A DNA stretch of 10,735 nucleotides, taken from assembly GCA_964569715.1 (NCBI GenBank), contig CAZMUD010000039.1:1-10735 (forward strand), given 5' to 3'. This DNA comes from CAZMUD01 sp964569715. Its GTDB lineage: Bacteria > Chloroflexota > Dehalococcoidia > Dehalococcoidales > UBA2162. Shown in pieces: positions 1 to 6,402 of this stretch. The notes below the pieces were generated by a model. That model saw nothing but the letters and a program-made list of their open reading frames with translations, was not told the DNA's origin and ran no database searches. The first letter of the stretch is position 1, and each line of letters starts with the position of its first letter. The translations under genes were made by a program, and so were the position numbers.

Positions 1-1832
1 CACCAGAGCTTCTGCGGCAGGCAAAGCGACTCGGCTTCTCTGATGAGCAGATTGGAACCCTGGCCGACAGACTCCCCGAACAGGTGAGGCAACTGCGCCA
101 CGGCTGGCAAATCCGCCCCGTTTACAAGGTGGTAGATACCTGTGCTGCTGAATTTGATGCGGCTACCCCCTACTTCTACAGCACCTATGAACAGGAGAAT
201 GAGGCTGAGCCAATCAAGGAAAACAAGGCAGTGGTCATCGGCAGCGGACCCATCCGCATTGGCCAGGGCATTGAATTTGACTATTGTAGTGTCCACTCAG
301 CCTGGGCATTACAGGAATCTGGCTTCAAGAGCATCATGGTCAACTCCAACCCGGAAACAGTATCCACCGATTTTGATACCAGTGACCGCCTCTATTTTGA
401 AGCCCTGGATGAGGAAAGCCTGCGTGACATTCTGGAAAACGAGGGCGGCCAAACTCTGTTTGGAAATTCAGGCGATGTTCCTCCATCCTCTATAGTTCAG
501 TTCGGTGGTCAGACAGCGATAAACCTGGCTGAACCCCTGTTTCGCAGTGGGATGCCCATCCTCGGCTCCAGTGCCGAAGTTATTGACCTAGCTGAAGACC
601 GACGCCGATTTGAGAACTTCCTTAGCGAGTTAGGTATCCCTCAGCCGCCAGGGGCTGGGGTAACCTCTGTAGATGAAGCACTCAATATAGCCAAGCTCAT
701 CGGTTATCCTGTACTGGTTCGCCCCAGCTACGTCCTCGGTGGTAGAGCTATGGAGATAGTGCATGACGCCAGCGAGCTCATCCCTTATATGAGCCTGGCT
801 ATGGAACTGGATACCAAGCACCCTGTCCTTATTGACAAGTATCTGGAGGGGAAGGAAGTGGAGGTCGATGCCATAGGTGATGGGGAGACCGTTTTCATTC
901 CTGGGATAATGGAGCATATTGAGCGGGCGGGGGTGCATAGTGGAGATTCTATGGCAGTCTATCCCGGGGTAAACCTGACCGCACAAGAGATAGAAACTAT
1001 CACTGATTATACCATCCGAATAGGGCTGGGACTTAAAATTAAAGGCTTGATGAACATTCAGTTCGTTATTATGTCTGGCAGTGCCACCCAAGAGTCATCA
1101 GTTTATGTGTTGGAGGTGAACCCGCGGTCTAGCCGCACCATCCCCTTTATCTCCAAGGTTACCGGTGTGCCGATGGTGAATGTGGCGACCAAGGTTATGC
1201 TTGGTAAGAGCCTCAAAGAGCAGGGTTATAACCCCGGGCTATGGAAAGAACAAAAACTGATAGCTATTAAAGCCCCGGTGTTTTCTATGTCAAAACTACT
1301 TGGTGTTGATACTCACCTTGGCCCCGAAATGAAGTCCACCGGTGAGGTTATGGGGATTGACTATACCTTTGGTGCCGCTTTAGCCAAAGCACTCCTGGCT
1401 GCTGGACTGATGCTGTTGCCTCAAGGAGCCATACTTTTGAGTATTGCCGATAGGGATAAGCCTGAAGCCCTACCCATAATTATAAAGCTGTCATCAATAG
1501 GCTATAAGCTCTATGCCACCGAAGGCACCACAGCTATGATTGAGGCGGCTGGACTGCCGGTGAAAATGATAAGCAAAAAGTTGAGTGAGGGACACCCCAA
1601 TGTTGTTGATGTCATCAACCGAGGGACGGTAAACGGTGTTCTCAATACTGTTACCGGAGGTCGCATCCCGCTTAGAGATGGCTTTTACATCCGTCGGGCG
1701 GCCGCCGAGAAGCGCATTCCTTGTTTTACCTCACTTGATACGGCTCGAGCCGCGGTAGAGGCACTGGTCAACGGAGGCCAGACTTATAGTGCTCAACCTT
1801 TACCTGACTACCGTAGGAAGGAGCTGGTTTGA
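1..1832 (+). CDS. carB: Carbamoyl-phosphate synthase large subunit, C-terminal part (5' end outside window)
   Basis: CarB makes carbamoyl phosphate from bicarbonate, glutamine-derived ammonia and ATP for pyrimidine and arginine synthesis, in complex with CarA. The frame is open from base 3 with no stop, so the gene starts upstream; about 609 residues are visible, against about 1070 for the family. Seen in order: the end of the oligomerisation domain (DTCAAEF, YFYSTYE near 140-190); the fold preceding the second ATP-grasp (GSGPIRIGQGIEFDY near 240, NSNPETVSTDFDTSDRLYFE near 345-405); the second ATP-grasp domain (VRPSYVLGGRAMEI near 720, GIMEHIERAGVHSGDS near 903, LEVNPRSSRTIPF near 1112); and a C-terminal MGS-like allosteric domain (about 1430-1790, ending with GRIPLRDGFYIRR). 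Compared with the E. coli protein as I remember it, there are two short insertions, near 445-485 (GGQTLFGNSGDVPPSS) and 1073-1098 (SGSATQESS). The stop codon overlaps the pyrK start, so the two are almost certainly co-transcribed. Identification is very secure. Confidence 0.97.
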   Translation, partial: PELLRQAKRLGFSDEQIGTLADRLPEQVRQLRHGWQIRPVYKVVDTCAAEFDAATPYFYSTYEQENEAEPIKENKAVVIGSGPIRIGQGIEFDYCSVHSAWALQESGFKSIMVNSNPETVSTDFDTSDRLYFEALDEESLRDILENEGGQTLFGNSGDVPPSSIVQFGGQTAINLAEPLFRSGMPILGSSAEVIDLAEDRRRFENFLSELGIPQPPGAGVTSVDEALNIAKLIGYPVLVRPSYVLGGRAMEIVHDASELIPYMSLAMELDTKHPVLIDKYLEGKEVEVDAIGDGETVFIPGIMEHIERAGVHSGDSMAVYPGVNLTAQEIETITDYTIRIGLGLKIKGLMNIQFVIMSGSATQESSVYVLEVNPRSSRTIPFISKVTGVPMVNVATKVMLGKSLKEQGYNPGLWKEQKLIAIKAPVFSMSKLLGVDTHLGPEMKSTGEVMGIDYTFGAALAKALLAAGLMLLPQGAILLSIADRDKPEALPIIIKLSSIGYKLYATEGTTAMIEAAGLPVKMISKKLSEGHPNVVDVINRGTVNGVLNTVTGGRIPLRDGFYIRRAAAEKRIPCFTSLDTARAAVEALVNGGQTYSAQPLPDYRRKELV

Positions 1833-2602
1833 AGCAAGTTGTAGCCCCCGTTATCTCTAATAGTGAGGTAATGCCGGAAACTCACCTTATCTGGCTGGAT
1901 TCCCCCGAGATAGCCTCCGAAGCTAAGCCAGGACAATTTGCCATGGTGCATTGCGGAGAAGATACTCTGCTGCGTCGCCCGTTGAGTATCCACCAGCTGG
2001 ACGATAACAAATTTGCCCTATTGTTTACTGTGGTGGGAAAGGGCACACATTGGTTATCTCAACGGCAAGCCGGCAGTAACATAGACCTACTCGGTCCGCT
2101 GGGTAACGGCTTTTCTATTAACCCTGCTTCAAAGAACCTGTTGCTGGTAGCTGGTGGCATTGGTATTACACCGCTATATTTCCTGGCTCAAGATGCCTTA
2201 GGGCGAGAATGCTCGGTAACACTGCTCTATGGCACGACAGACATACATCGGTATCCTGATAATCTTTTACCCTCTGGGGTAAATCTGGTTGCCGCTACTG
2301 AAGACGGAACAGCCGGTCAAAAAGGCATGATAACCGACCTCATACCGAAATATGTTGATTGGGCAGACCAAATTTTCGCTTGTGGACCTATGCCGATGTA
2401 CTGCGATATGGCACTAAAAAAACAGGAACTTAAACTCGAGGGAAAGCCAGCCCAGGTTTCCCTGGAGGTAAGGATGGGGTGCGGGCGTGGACTTTGCTAC
2501 GGGTGCACGCTCAAGACAAAGAGTGGTCTGAAGCGAGTATGTCAGGACGGCCCGGTATTTGACTTACAGGATATCCTCTGGGACGAACTAACCTCTATCT
2601 GA
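1829..2602 (+). CDS. pyrK: Dihydroorotate dehydrogenase electron-transfer subunit PyrK
   Basis: PyrK is the FAD and [2Fe-2S] subunit that passes electrons from the FMN enzyme PyrD to NAD+ in class 1B dihydroorotate dehydrogenase, the fourth step of UMP synthesis. The 257 residues match the family. Visible parts: an FAD-binding barrel with LLRRPLSIHQ near residues 48-57; a nucleotide-binding domain with LLLVAGGIGITPLYFLAQ near 105-122 and CGPMPMYCDMAL; and a C-terminal iron-sulfur motif with cysteines 218, 223, 226 and 238 (C-x4-C-x2-C-x11-C). All four cluster ligands are present. The start is TTG at 1829, chosen because an AGGAAGGAG Shine-Dalgarno lies 5 bases upstream; it overlaps the carB stop (TTGA), which suggests translational coupling. 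No pyrD follows within this window, so the catalytic partner must be encoded elsewhere. The family includes related ferredoxin reductases, but the cysteine pattern and the carB context favour PyrK. Confidence 0.95.
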   Translation: MKQVVAPVISNSEVMPETHLIWLDSPEIASEAKPGQFAMVHCGEDTLLRRPLSIHQLDDNKFALLFTVVGKGTHWLSQRQAGSNIDLLGPLGNGFSINPASKNLLLVAGGIGITPLYFLAQDALGRECSVTLLYGTTDIHRYPDNLLPSGVNLVAATEDGTAGQKGMITDLIPKYVDWADQIFACGPMPMYCDMALKKQELKLEGKPAQVSLEVRMGCGRGLCYGCTLKTKSGLKRVCQDGPVFDLQDILWDELTSI

Positions 2603-2604
2603 CA

Positions 2605-2797
2605 GGAATTTAAGAGGGGCGAAGCCCCTCTTTCCAGAAACTTCCCCCTCTCCTTTGAAGGAGATGACATCATAAGGAGAGTCAAAGAGAGGCGAAGCCT
2701 CTCTTATATAATCATTTCCCCCTTCCCCTTATCAAGGGGAAGGGGGATAAAGGGGGATGGGGTTCCCAAACAAAACCCTAAAGGGGGTGAGGTTAGA
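2605..2797 (+). repeat. Dispersed hairpin repeat, copy A
   Basis: This gap between pyrK and yjbQ consists of perfect short palindromes. Hairpin 1 is 2612-2632 (arms AAGAGGGGC/GCCCCTCTT, loop GAA). Hairpin 2 is 2649-2664 (TCTCCTT/AAGGAGA, loop TG). Hairpin 3 is 2685-2705 (AAGAGAGGC/GCCTCTCTT, loop GAA). Hairpin 4 is 2718-2746 (CCCCCTTCCCCTT/AAGGGGAAGGGGG, loop ATC). A weaker GGGTT/AACCC pair lies at 2760-2778. The same layout recurs in the same orientation at 10489-10690. Positions 2674-2711 match 10555-10592 at 37 of 38 bases. Repeat limits are approximate and I saw no obvious target-site duplication or transposase. It resembles intergenic palindromic repeats that I recall from Dehalococcoidia-like genomes, which is unverified. 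Confidence 0.85.
2612..2632 (+). terminator. Strong hairpin just after pyrK, possible transcription terminator
   Basis: A perfect 9-bp GC-rich stem with a GAA loop (closed by C-G, so a stable GCGAAGC cap) begins 10 bases after the pyrK stop. Only three T residues are present at its 3' side, two of them in the stem, so it is not a textbook intrinsic terminator. It is also part of the dispersed repeat, so any termination role may be incidental. It is the only candidate for ending the carB-pyrK transcript before yjbQ. Confidence 0.4.
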
Positions 2798-2818
2798 ATC
2801 TGCAGCAGGAGGTAACAA

Positions 2819-3235
2819 ATGGTAATAACTAAGAAAATCAGTTTTCAGACTCAAGGACAGTGCGATATTATTGATATCACTCCTCAGGTGGAACAGCAGG
2901 TGGCTGAGACGAATATAAATAGTGGAACGGCTACTCTGTTTGTTACTGGCTCGACCGCCGGGGTATCTACTATTGAATTTGAGTCCGGTTTGCTCTCCGA
3001 CTTCAAGGGTATGTGGGAGAGGAATATTCCTCAGAATATTCCCTATGACCATGACCGCACCTGGGGTGAAGGCAATGGCTACTCACACGTCCGTGCCTCG
3101 CTCCTCGGTGCTTCGTTAGTAATTCCTTTCAACGACAAAAGGTTAGCGCTGGGTACATGGCAACAAATAGTCCTGGTAGATTTTGACAATAGACCCCGGT
3201 CAAGACAGATTATGCTGCAGATTATGGGTGAGTAG
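2819..3235 (+). CDS. yjbQ: YjbQ/UPF0047 family protein
   Basis: This 138-residue protein matches the full length and the hallmark motifs of the YjbQ (UPF0047) family. Seen: TLFVTGSTAGVSTIEFESGL near residues 39-58, an NGYSHVRASLLGAS segment near 86-99 with conserved His90, and the C-terminal signature LALGTWQQIVLVDFDNRPRSR near 109-129. His78 in PYDHDR is another candidate conserved position. Family members form small trimeric beta-rich proteins; some are annotated as having weak thiamine-phosphate synthase activity, but the physiological role is not settled, so I assign none. The ATG at 2819 is supported by an AGGAGG site 6 bases upstream (2807-2812), immediately after the end of the repeat. 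No hydrophobic or signal segment is evident, so it should be cytosolic. It converges with folE, with only 32 bp between the two stops and no clear terminator. Confidence 0.92.
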   Translation: MVITKKISFQTQGQCDIIDITPQVEQQVAETNINSGTATLFVTGSTAGVSTIEFESGLLSDFKGMWERNIPQNIPYDHDRTWGEGNGYSHVRASLLGASLVIPFNDKRLALGTWQQIVLVDFDNRPRSRQIMLQIMGE

Positions 3236-3267
3236 ATGACCTTGACACTCGTTTCAAAACAAATAGC

Positions 3268-3834
3268 TTATTTACTCTGTATCAGGGAGAAGAATTCAGC
3301 CCTACTTGCTGCCTTGCGGCGAAAGCTGCCCCTGATGGCTGAGGTGATAACATTACTTCCCGGCTTCTCAATGCCACGCATAATCATGCACAGGTGCCGT
3401 GCGTTCACGACTACTGCCACCCCAGCCGGCTCAAGTCCTTCAAAAACGGCATCGGCAATCTGAGTAGTCATCCTCTCTTGAATTTGGGGGCGTCGGGCAA
3501 CGATTTCTACTACTCTGGCTAATTTGCTGATACCGACAACACGCCCACTAACATCAGGAATATAGCCGATATGGACTGTGCCGTAAAATGGCAAAAGGTG
3601 ATGCTCGCACATAGAGTAAAAGGGGATATCCCTCACAATTACCATTTCCCTGTGCCCTAGCTCATAGCCTACCGTCATTTCCTCTTTTGGGTCCTTGTCA
3701 AGCCCAATAAAAAGCTCGGCATACATCTCAGCCACACGCTTCGGTGTATCCACCAGGCCTTCCCTTTTCGGGTCCTCCCCGATAGCCTTAATGATAGAGG
3801 TTACTGCTTTTTTAATCTCGGCCACATCAAACAC
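3268..3834 (-). CDS. folE: GTP cyclohydrolase I
   Basis: FolE converts GTP to 7,8-dihydroneopterin triphosphate, the first step to tetrahydrofolate and other pterins (and to queuosine-type bases in many bacteria). The 188 residues match the bacterial type IA enzyme. Zinc ligands Cys76 and His79 (CEHH, followed by LLPFYGTVHIGYIP) and Cys149 (RHLCM) are all present, as are GLVDTPKRVAEMY near residues 26-38, GRVVGISKLARVVE near 97-110, RRPQIQERMTTQIA near 114-127 and the C-terminal TSAIRGSFR. The start is GTG, chosen because an AAGGAGGG site (complement of 3840-3847) sits 5 bases upstream. It is the last gene of the minus-strand lepB-pyrE-thrC-folE run, 56 AT-rich bases after thrC. That gap could hold an extra promoter, but I see no convincing one. 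No hairpin terminator is visible after the stop. Confidence 0.97.
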   Translation of the reverse strand: MFDVAEIKKAVTSIIKAIGEDPKREGLVDTPKRVAEMYAELFIGLDKDPKEEMTVGYELGHREMVIVRDIPFYSMCEHHLLPFYGTVHIGYIPDVSGRVVGISKLARVVEIVARRPQIQERMTTQIADAVFEGLEPAGVAVVVNARHLCMIMRGIEKPGSNVITSAIRGSFRRKAASRAEFFSLIQSK

Positions 3835-3890
3835 TATGACCCTCCTTAAACGCTATTACAAAATAACTCTAAAGACTAATTAATATATTA

Positions 3891-4943
3891 TCAACCCCAG
3901 CCCAAAGCCTGCTCCACGGTTGCTAAATCGGACGGCAGCTCAAGGAATGGCTCAGCACTTTTCAGGACGGCGTCAGCGTCCTTGAGTCCGGTGCCAGTTA
4001 CCACGCAAACTACCCTCTTTGCTGAGAAGTCCATCCCTTTCTGAGAAAGCTTGATAAGTCCGGCTAAAGAAGCGGCTGAAGCTGGCTCGCCAAAGATACC
4101 CGCTTTAGTGGCCATAAGCCGGTGAGCCGCCATAATCTCTTCGTCACTAACCATATCAATGATACCACCGGAATCATCACGAGCGGCAGCTGCCTTCTGC
4201 CAGCTAGCTGGATTACCTATGCGTATAGCTGAGGCGACAGTCTGTGGCTTCTCAACAATATGACCCCGGACAATAGGGGCAGCCCCCTCGGCTTGAAAAC
4301 CCATCATGTCCGGTTTACTGCCTGCACTGCCTGCCTGATAGTATTCCACAAAGCCCTTCCAGTAGGCAGTAATATTACCAGCATTGCCTACTGGGATAAA
4401 AAGATAGTCGGGAGCATCACCTAAAGCATCAATAATCTCAAAGGCAGCCGTTTTTTGTCCCTCTATCCGGTTGGGATTGACCGAGTTTACCAGAGTAACC
4501 GGATGTTTCTTAGTTAGACTTCGCACTATGCCCAGCGCCTGGTCGAAATTCCCTTCTAAGGCGATTATTTTAGCCTCGTGGGCAATAGCTTGAGCCAGCT
4601 TACCCAGAGCAATGTTGCCTTTCGGCACAATAATAATAGCGGTAAGCCCACAGTAAGCGGCATAAGCAGCGGCTGAAGCGCTGGTGTTACCGGTTGAGGC
4701 ACACATTATTGCCTGGCTACCAGCTTCTAATGCCTTAGCTATGGCAACTACCATGCCCCTGTCTTTGAAGGAACCGGTGGGGTTACATCCCTCCAGCTTG
4801 AAGTATAGTTCCCCACAACCAAGTTCCTTCTCCAGCCCGTTGCACCTGACCAGAGGGGTATCTCCCTCCCCCAATGAAAACAAGGGCGTATCAGGTGTAA
4901 TCGGAAGGAAGTCTCTATACTTGAACAAAACTCCAGGTTTCAT
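3891..4943 (-). CDS. thrC: Threonine synthase
   Basis: ThrC is a pyridoxal-phosphate enzyme converting O-phosphohomoserine to threonine in the cytosol. The protein has 350 residues, the size of the short Bacillus-type threonine synthases. Seen: SLGEGDTPLVRC near residues 23-34; the PLP lysine motif GCNPTGSFKDRGM with Lys60; the phosphate/substrate loop CASTGNTSASAAAY near 81-94; IPVGNAGNITAYWKGF, the glycine-rich loop that holds the PLP phosphate; and VVTGTGLKDADAV near 314-326. The product is told from threonine dehydratase and cysteine synthase by the N-terminal GEGDTPL and SFKDRG motifs and the lack of a C-terminal ACT domain. ATG at 4943 follows a GAGGGGGA Shine-Dalgarno-like stretch. It lies 47 bp downstream of pyrE and 56 bp upstream of folE on the same strand. 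No other threonine-pathway gene is nearby, so the grouping looks opportunistic rather than pathway-based. Confidence 0.95.
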   Translation of the reverse strand: MKPGVLFKYRDFLPITPDTPLFSLGEGDTPLVRCNGLEKELGCGELYFKLEGCNPTGSFKDRGMVVAIAKALEAGSQAIMCASTGNTSASAAAYAAYCGLTAIIIVPKGNIALGKLAQAIAHEAKIIALEGNFDQALGIVRSLTKKHPVTLVNSVNPNRIEGQKTAAFEIIDALGDAPDYLFIPVGNAGNITAYWKGFVEYYQAGSAGSKPDMMGFQAEGAAPIVRGHIVEKPQTVASAIRIGNPASWQKAAAARDDSGGIIDMVSDEEIMAAHRLMATKAGIFGEPASAASLAGLIKLSQKGMDFSAKRVVCVVTGTGLKDADAVLKSAEPFLELPSDLATVEQALGWG

Positions 4944-4990
4944 AATCCCCCTCTACAGCATTGACATAGAATTTGTCGATGCTCTTTTTA

Positions 4991-5554
4991 TTAGCCACTG
5001 CCAGGCTTGACCAACGGGATTTGCGCAGCGCACAGCGGGCAGTTCTCTGGTGGATAGGTTGGAGTTATGGCATGGTGACAGCTAAAGAAGGGAACTCCAA
5101 AGTCTATTTTTTGCTCGGAGCGGTCGACTAATACGCCTACACCTACTACTATGCCACCTTGATTAGTTACTGCCGCTATAACTTCGCGTATAGAGCCACC
5201 TGTAGTAAGAAGGTCATCAACTACAAGGACACGCTCACCCGGATTGATGCTGAAGCCTCGTCTAAAAGCTCTTCCTCCGGCGCCTTCCTTTTCAGCAAAT
5301 ATGCCGCGTACTGCTAACTGTCTAGCCACTTCGAAAGCCAAGATGATGCCGCCAGTAGTCGGTCCAGCTACCACCTGAATCCCTTGCTTGAGGAAGTGGG
5401 TAGTAATCATGCGGCAAAGCTGCTCAGTATAATCGGGGAATTGCAAAACCTGGAACTTTTCCCAGTAGATAGGAGAATGTAGTCCAGAAGCAAGCAGGAA
5501 GTGTCCCTTAAGTATGGCTCCCGATTTCTCAAAGATTTCCTCTACATTATTCAT
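4991..5554 (-). CDS. pyrE: Orotate phosphoribosyltransferase
   Basis: PyrE joins orotate and PRPP to form OMP, the fifth step of UMP synthesis. The 187 residues contain HFLLASGLHSPIYWEKFQVL near 18-37 (substrate-binding loop), AGPTTGGI near 63-70, the flexible catalytic loop region EKEGAGGRAFRRGF near 88-101 and the PRPP-binding signature RVLVVDDLLTTGGS near 108-121. The C-terminus carries PPENCPLCAAQIPLVKPGSG with a Cys172/Cys175 pair, a tail that I recall from thermophile- and archaeal-like PyrE proteins; the pair might bind metal, but two cysteines alone do not prove it. ATG at 5554 overlaps the lepB end by 8 bp. The ribosome site is weak (GTAAGG), which fits translational coupling to lepB. 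With carB and pyrK nearby on the opposite strand, the pyrimidine genes are clustered but not in one operon. Confidence 0.96.
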   Translation of the reverse strand: MNNVEEIFEKSGAILKGHFLLASGLHSPIYWEKFQVLQFPDYTEQLCRMITTHFLKQGIQVVAGPTTGGIILAFEVARQLAVRGIFAEKEGAGGRAFRRGFSINPGERVLVVDDLLTTGGSIREVIAAVTNQGGIVVGVGVLVDRSEQKIDFGVPFFSCHHAITPTYPPENCPLCAAQIPLVKPGSG

Positions 5555-6101
5555 TGACCTTACTCACTTCATAGGAGTAGTTAGCCACCAGCCCCCATAT
5601 ATCTGGTGGCCAGATTGATAGCCAGGTTTTGCCGATTATATTTTGGCGTGGCAATGTCCAGCCGTGTCGAGAATCACTGCTATTATTGCGGTTGTCGCCA
5701 AGGACAAAATATTCGTTTTCCGGAACTGTATCTCCCTTAAAAGTTTGCCCAGCTGCTTCTGTAATATAGGGTTCATCTAATAGCAACTTGTTACCATCTT
5801 CTTTGTAAATATAGACTGTTCCTTCTATTATCTCTACGGACTCGCCGGGTAAGCCGATGATGCGCTTGATGTAATCACCTTGCATGTTGTTAGGTGGATG
5901 AAATATGACCACATCTCCTCTTTCCGGCTCATGAAAGAATTTATAAACGGCTTTATTAACCAACAGCCGCTGCCCGTTATGAAAGTTAGGCTGCATGCTA
6001 GGGCCGTCTACGATAAAGGGCTGCACCGTGGCTTGTAGCCCGAAGAAGATTACGACCGCTATGACGAGTGTTACCAGAATATCACGAAGAAAAGTTTTCA
6101 T
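5547..6101 (-). CDS. lepB: Signal peptidase I
   Basis: LepB removes signal peptides from proteins exported by Sec or Tat, acting at the outer face of the cytoplasmic membrane. The 184-residue protein has one N-terminal membrane segment (DILVTLVIAVVIFFGLQ, about residues 7-23), then the catalytic serine motif VDGPSMQPNF with Ser35, a RGDVVIF strand, the general-base motif GDYIKRIIGLPGE with Lys79, and the conserved box LGDNRNNSSDSRHGW near 134-148. The Ser/Lys dyad is complete and the size is typical of short Gram-positive-like enzymes with a single anchor. ATG at 6101 has no strong Shine-Dalgarno, but a TATAAT lies at a suitable distance upstream. It is the first gene of the minus-strand run and overlaps pyrE by 8 bp. 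Pairing a secretion protease with pyrE has no obvious functional logic. Confidence 0.96.
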   Translation of the reverse strand: MKTFLRDILVTLVIAVVIFFGLQATVQPFIVDGPSMQPNFHNGQRLLVNKAVYKFFHEPERGDVVIFHPPNNMQGDYIKRIIGLPGESVEIIEGTVYIYKEDGNKLLLDEPYITEAAGQTFKGDTVPENEYFVLGDNRNNSSDSRHGWTLPRQNIIGKTWLSIWPPDIWGLVANYSYEVSKVNE

Positions 6102-6133
6102 TTACTGGACTACTATCTTCAAGTTTACTTCCA

Positions 6134-6139
6134 ATTATA
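6134..6139 (-). promoter_or_regulatory. Probable -10 box for the lepB-pyrE-thrC-folE transcript
   Basis: Read on the minus strand, a perfect TATAAT lies 32 bases upstream of the lepB ATG, predicting a transcript start near 6127 and a leader of about 26 bases. The -35 region at the usual spacing (TGGAAG) matches the consensus poorly, three of six. It is the best-placed sigma-70-like element for this operon; initiation here is inferred. Confidence 0.5.
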
Positions 6140-6178
6140 CTCTATCTGTCCTCATCCTTCCAGTGAGATTTTTTGCCT

Positions 6179-6277
6179 GTCACTGCGAGGGACAGAGTCC
6201 CGAAGCAATCTCTGGACAGGCTCGAAACAGGTCACACAATCTCTAAAAAGGGATTGCTTCGCTTCGCTCGCAATGAC
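6179..6277. repeat. MITE-like inverted-repeat element between lepB and ribD
   Basis: This is a 99-bp non-coding element with imperfect terminal inverted repeats. The left end is GTCACTGCGAG (6179-6189) and the right end CTCGCAATGAC (6267-6277), pairing with one mismatch. A second matching block is GAAGCAATCTCT (6202-6213) against AGGGATTGCTTC (6249-6260), 11 of 12. The left arm contains a small hairpin GGGAC-AGA-GTCCC (6189-6201), and the right arm has a GAAGC-type direct duplication (GCTTCGCTTCGC). Such GTCATTGCGAG...GAAGCAATC palindromes are, from memory, a widespread family of non-autonomous bacterial intergenic repeats. No transposase is in the window to mobilise it and I see no clear target duplication. 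Confidence 0.75.
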
Positions 6278-6364
6278 AAGGAAACACCGCTCAGTCTTCA
6301 CCCGAAACCTTGTCTTTTGAAGTTAATCGCTGATTTAGGGTTGACTAATGTTGCACTTTTTTTG

Positions 6365-6402
6365 AAGGAGGTGCTAGAATGGCAATGGTATGGATTATAT
6401 GA
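6365..6402 (+). promoter_or_regulatory. Strong ribosome site and seven-codon mini-ORF overlapping the ribD start
   Basis: AAGGAGGTG at 6365-6373 is a near-perfect Shine-Dalgarno. Its optimally spaced start is ATG at 6379, five bases on, which encodes only MAMVWII before TGA at 6400-6402. That stop overlaps the in-frame ribD ATG at 6399 as ATGA. The only other ribD start, ATG at 6390, lies 16 bases from the Shine-Dalgarno, too far for ordinary initiation, and a TAG at 6375 closes the ribD frame upstream. This can be read as a translationally coupled leader, as looser spacing, or as a one-base sequencing error near 6382-6389. Confidence 0.5.

Noticed and set aside
630..1091. Open frame of 153 codons on the minus strand inside carB
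   Set aside because: It lies wholly within a secure carB reading frame, has no ribosome site that I can see, and resembles no protein family that I know; it is a shadow of the real gene.
2605..2797. CRISPR array
   Set aside because: The palindromes differ from each other, are not regularly spaced, and there are no spacer-like unique units or cas genes.
6341..6363. TTGACT as a -35 box for the rib operon
   Set aside because: At the usual 16-18 base spacing the sequence is the ribosome site region with no -10-like hexamer.
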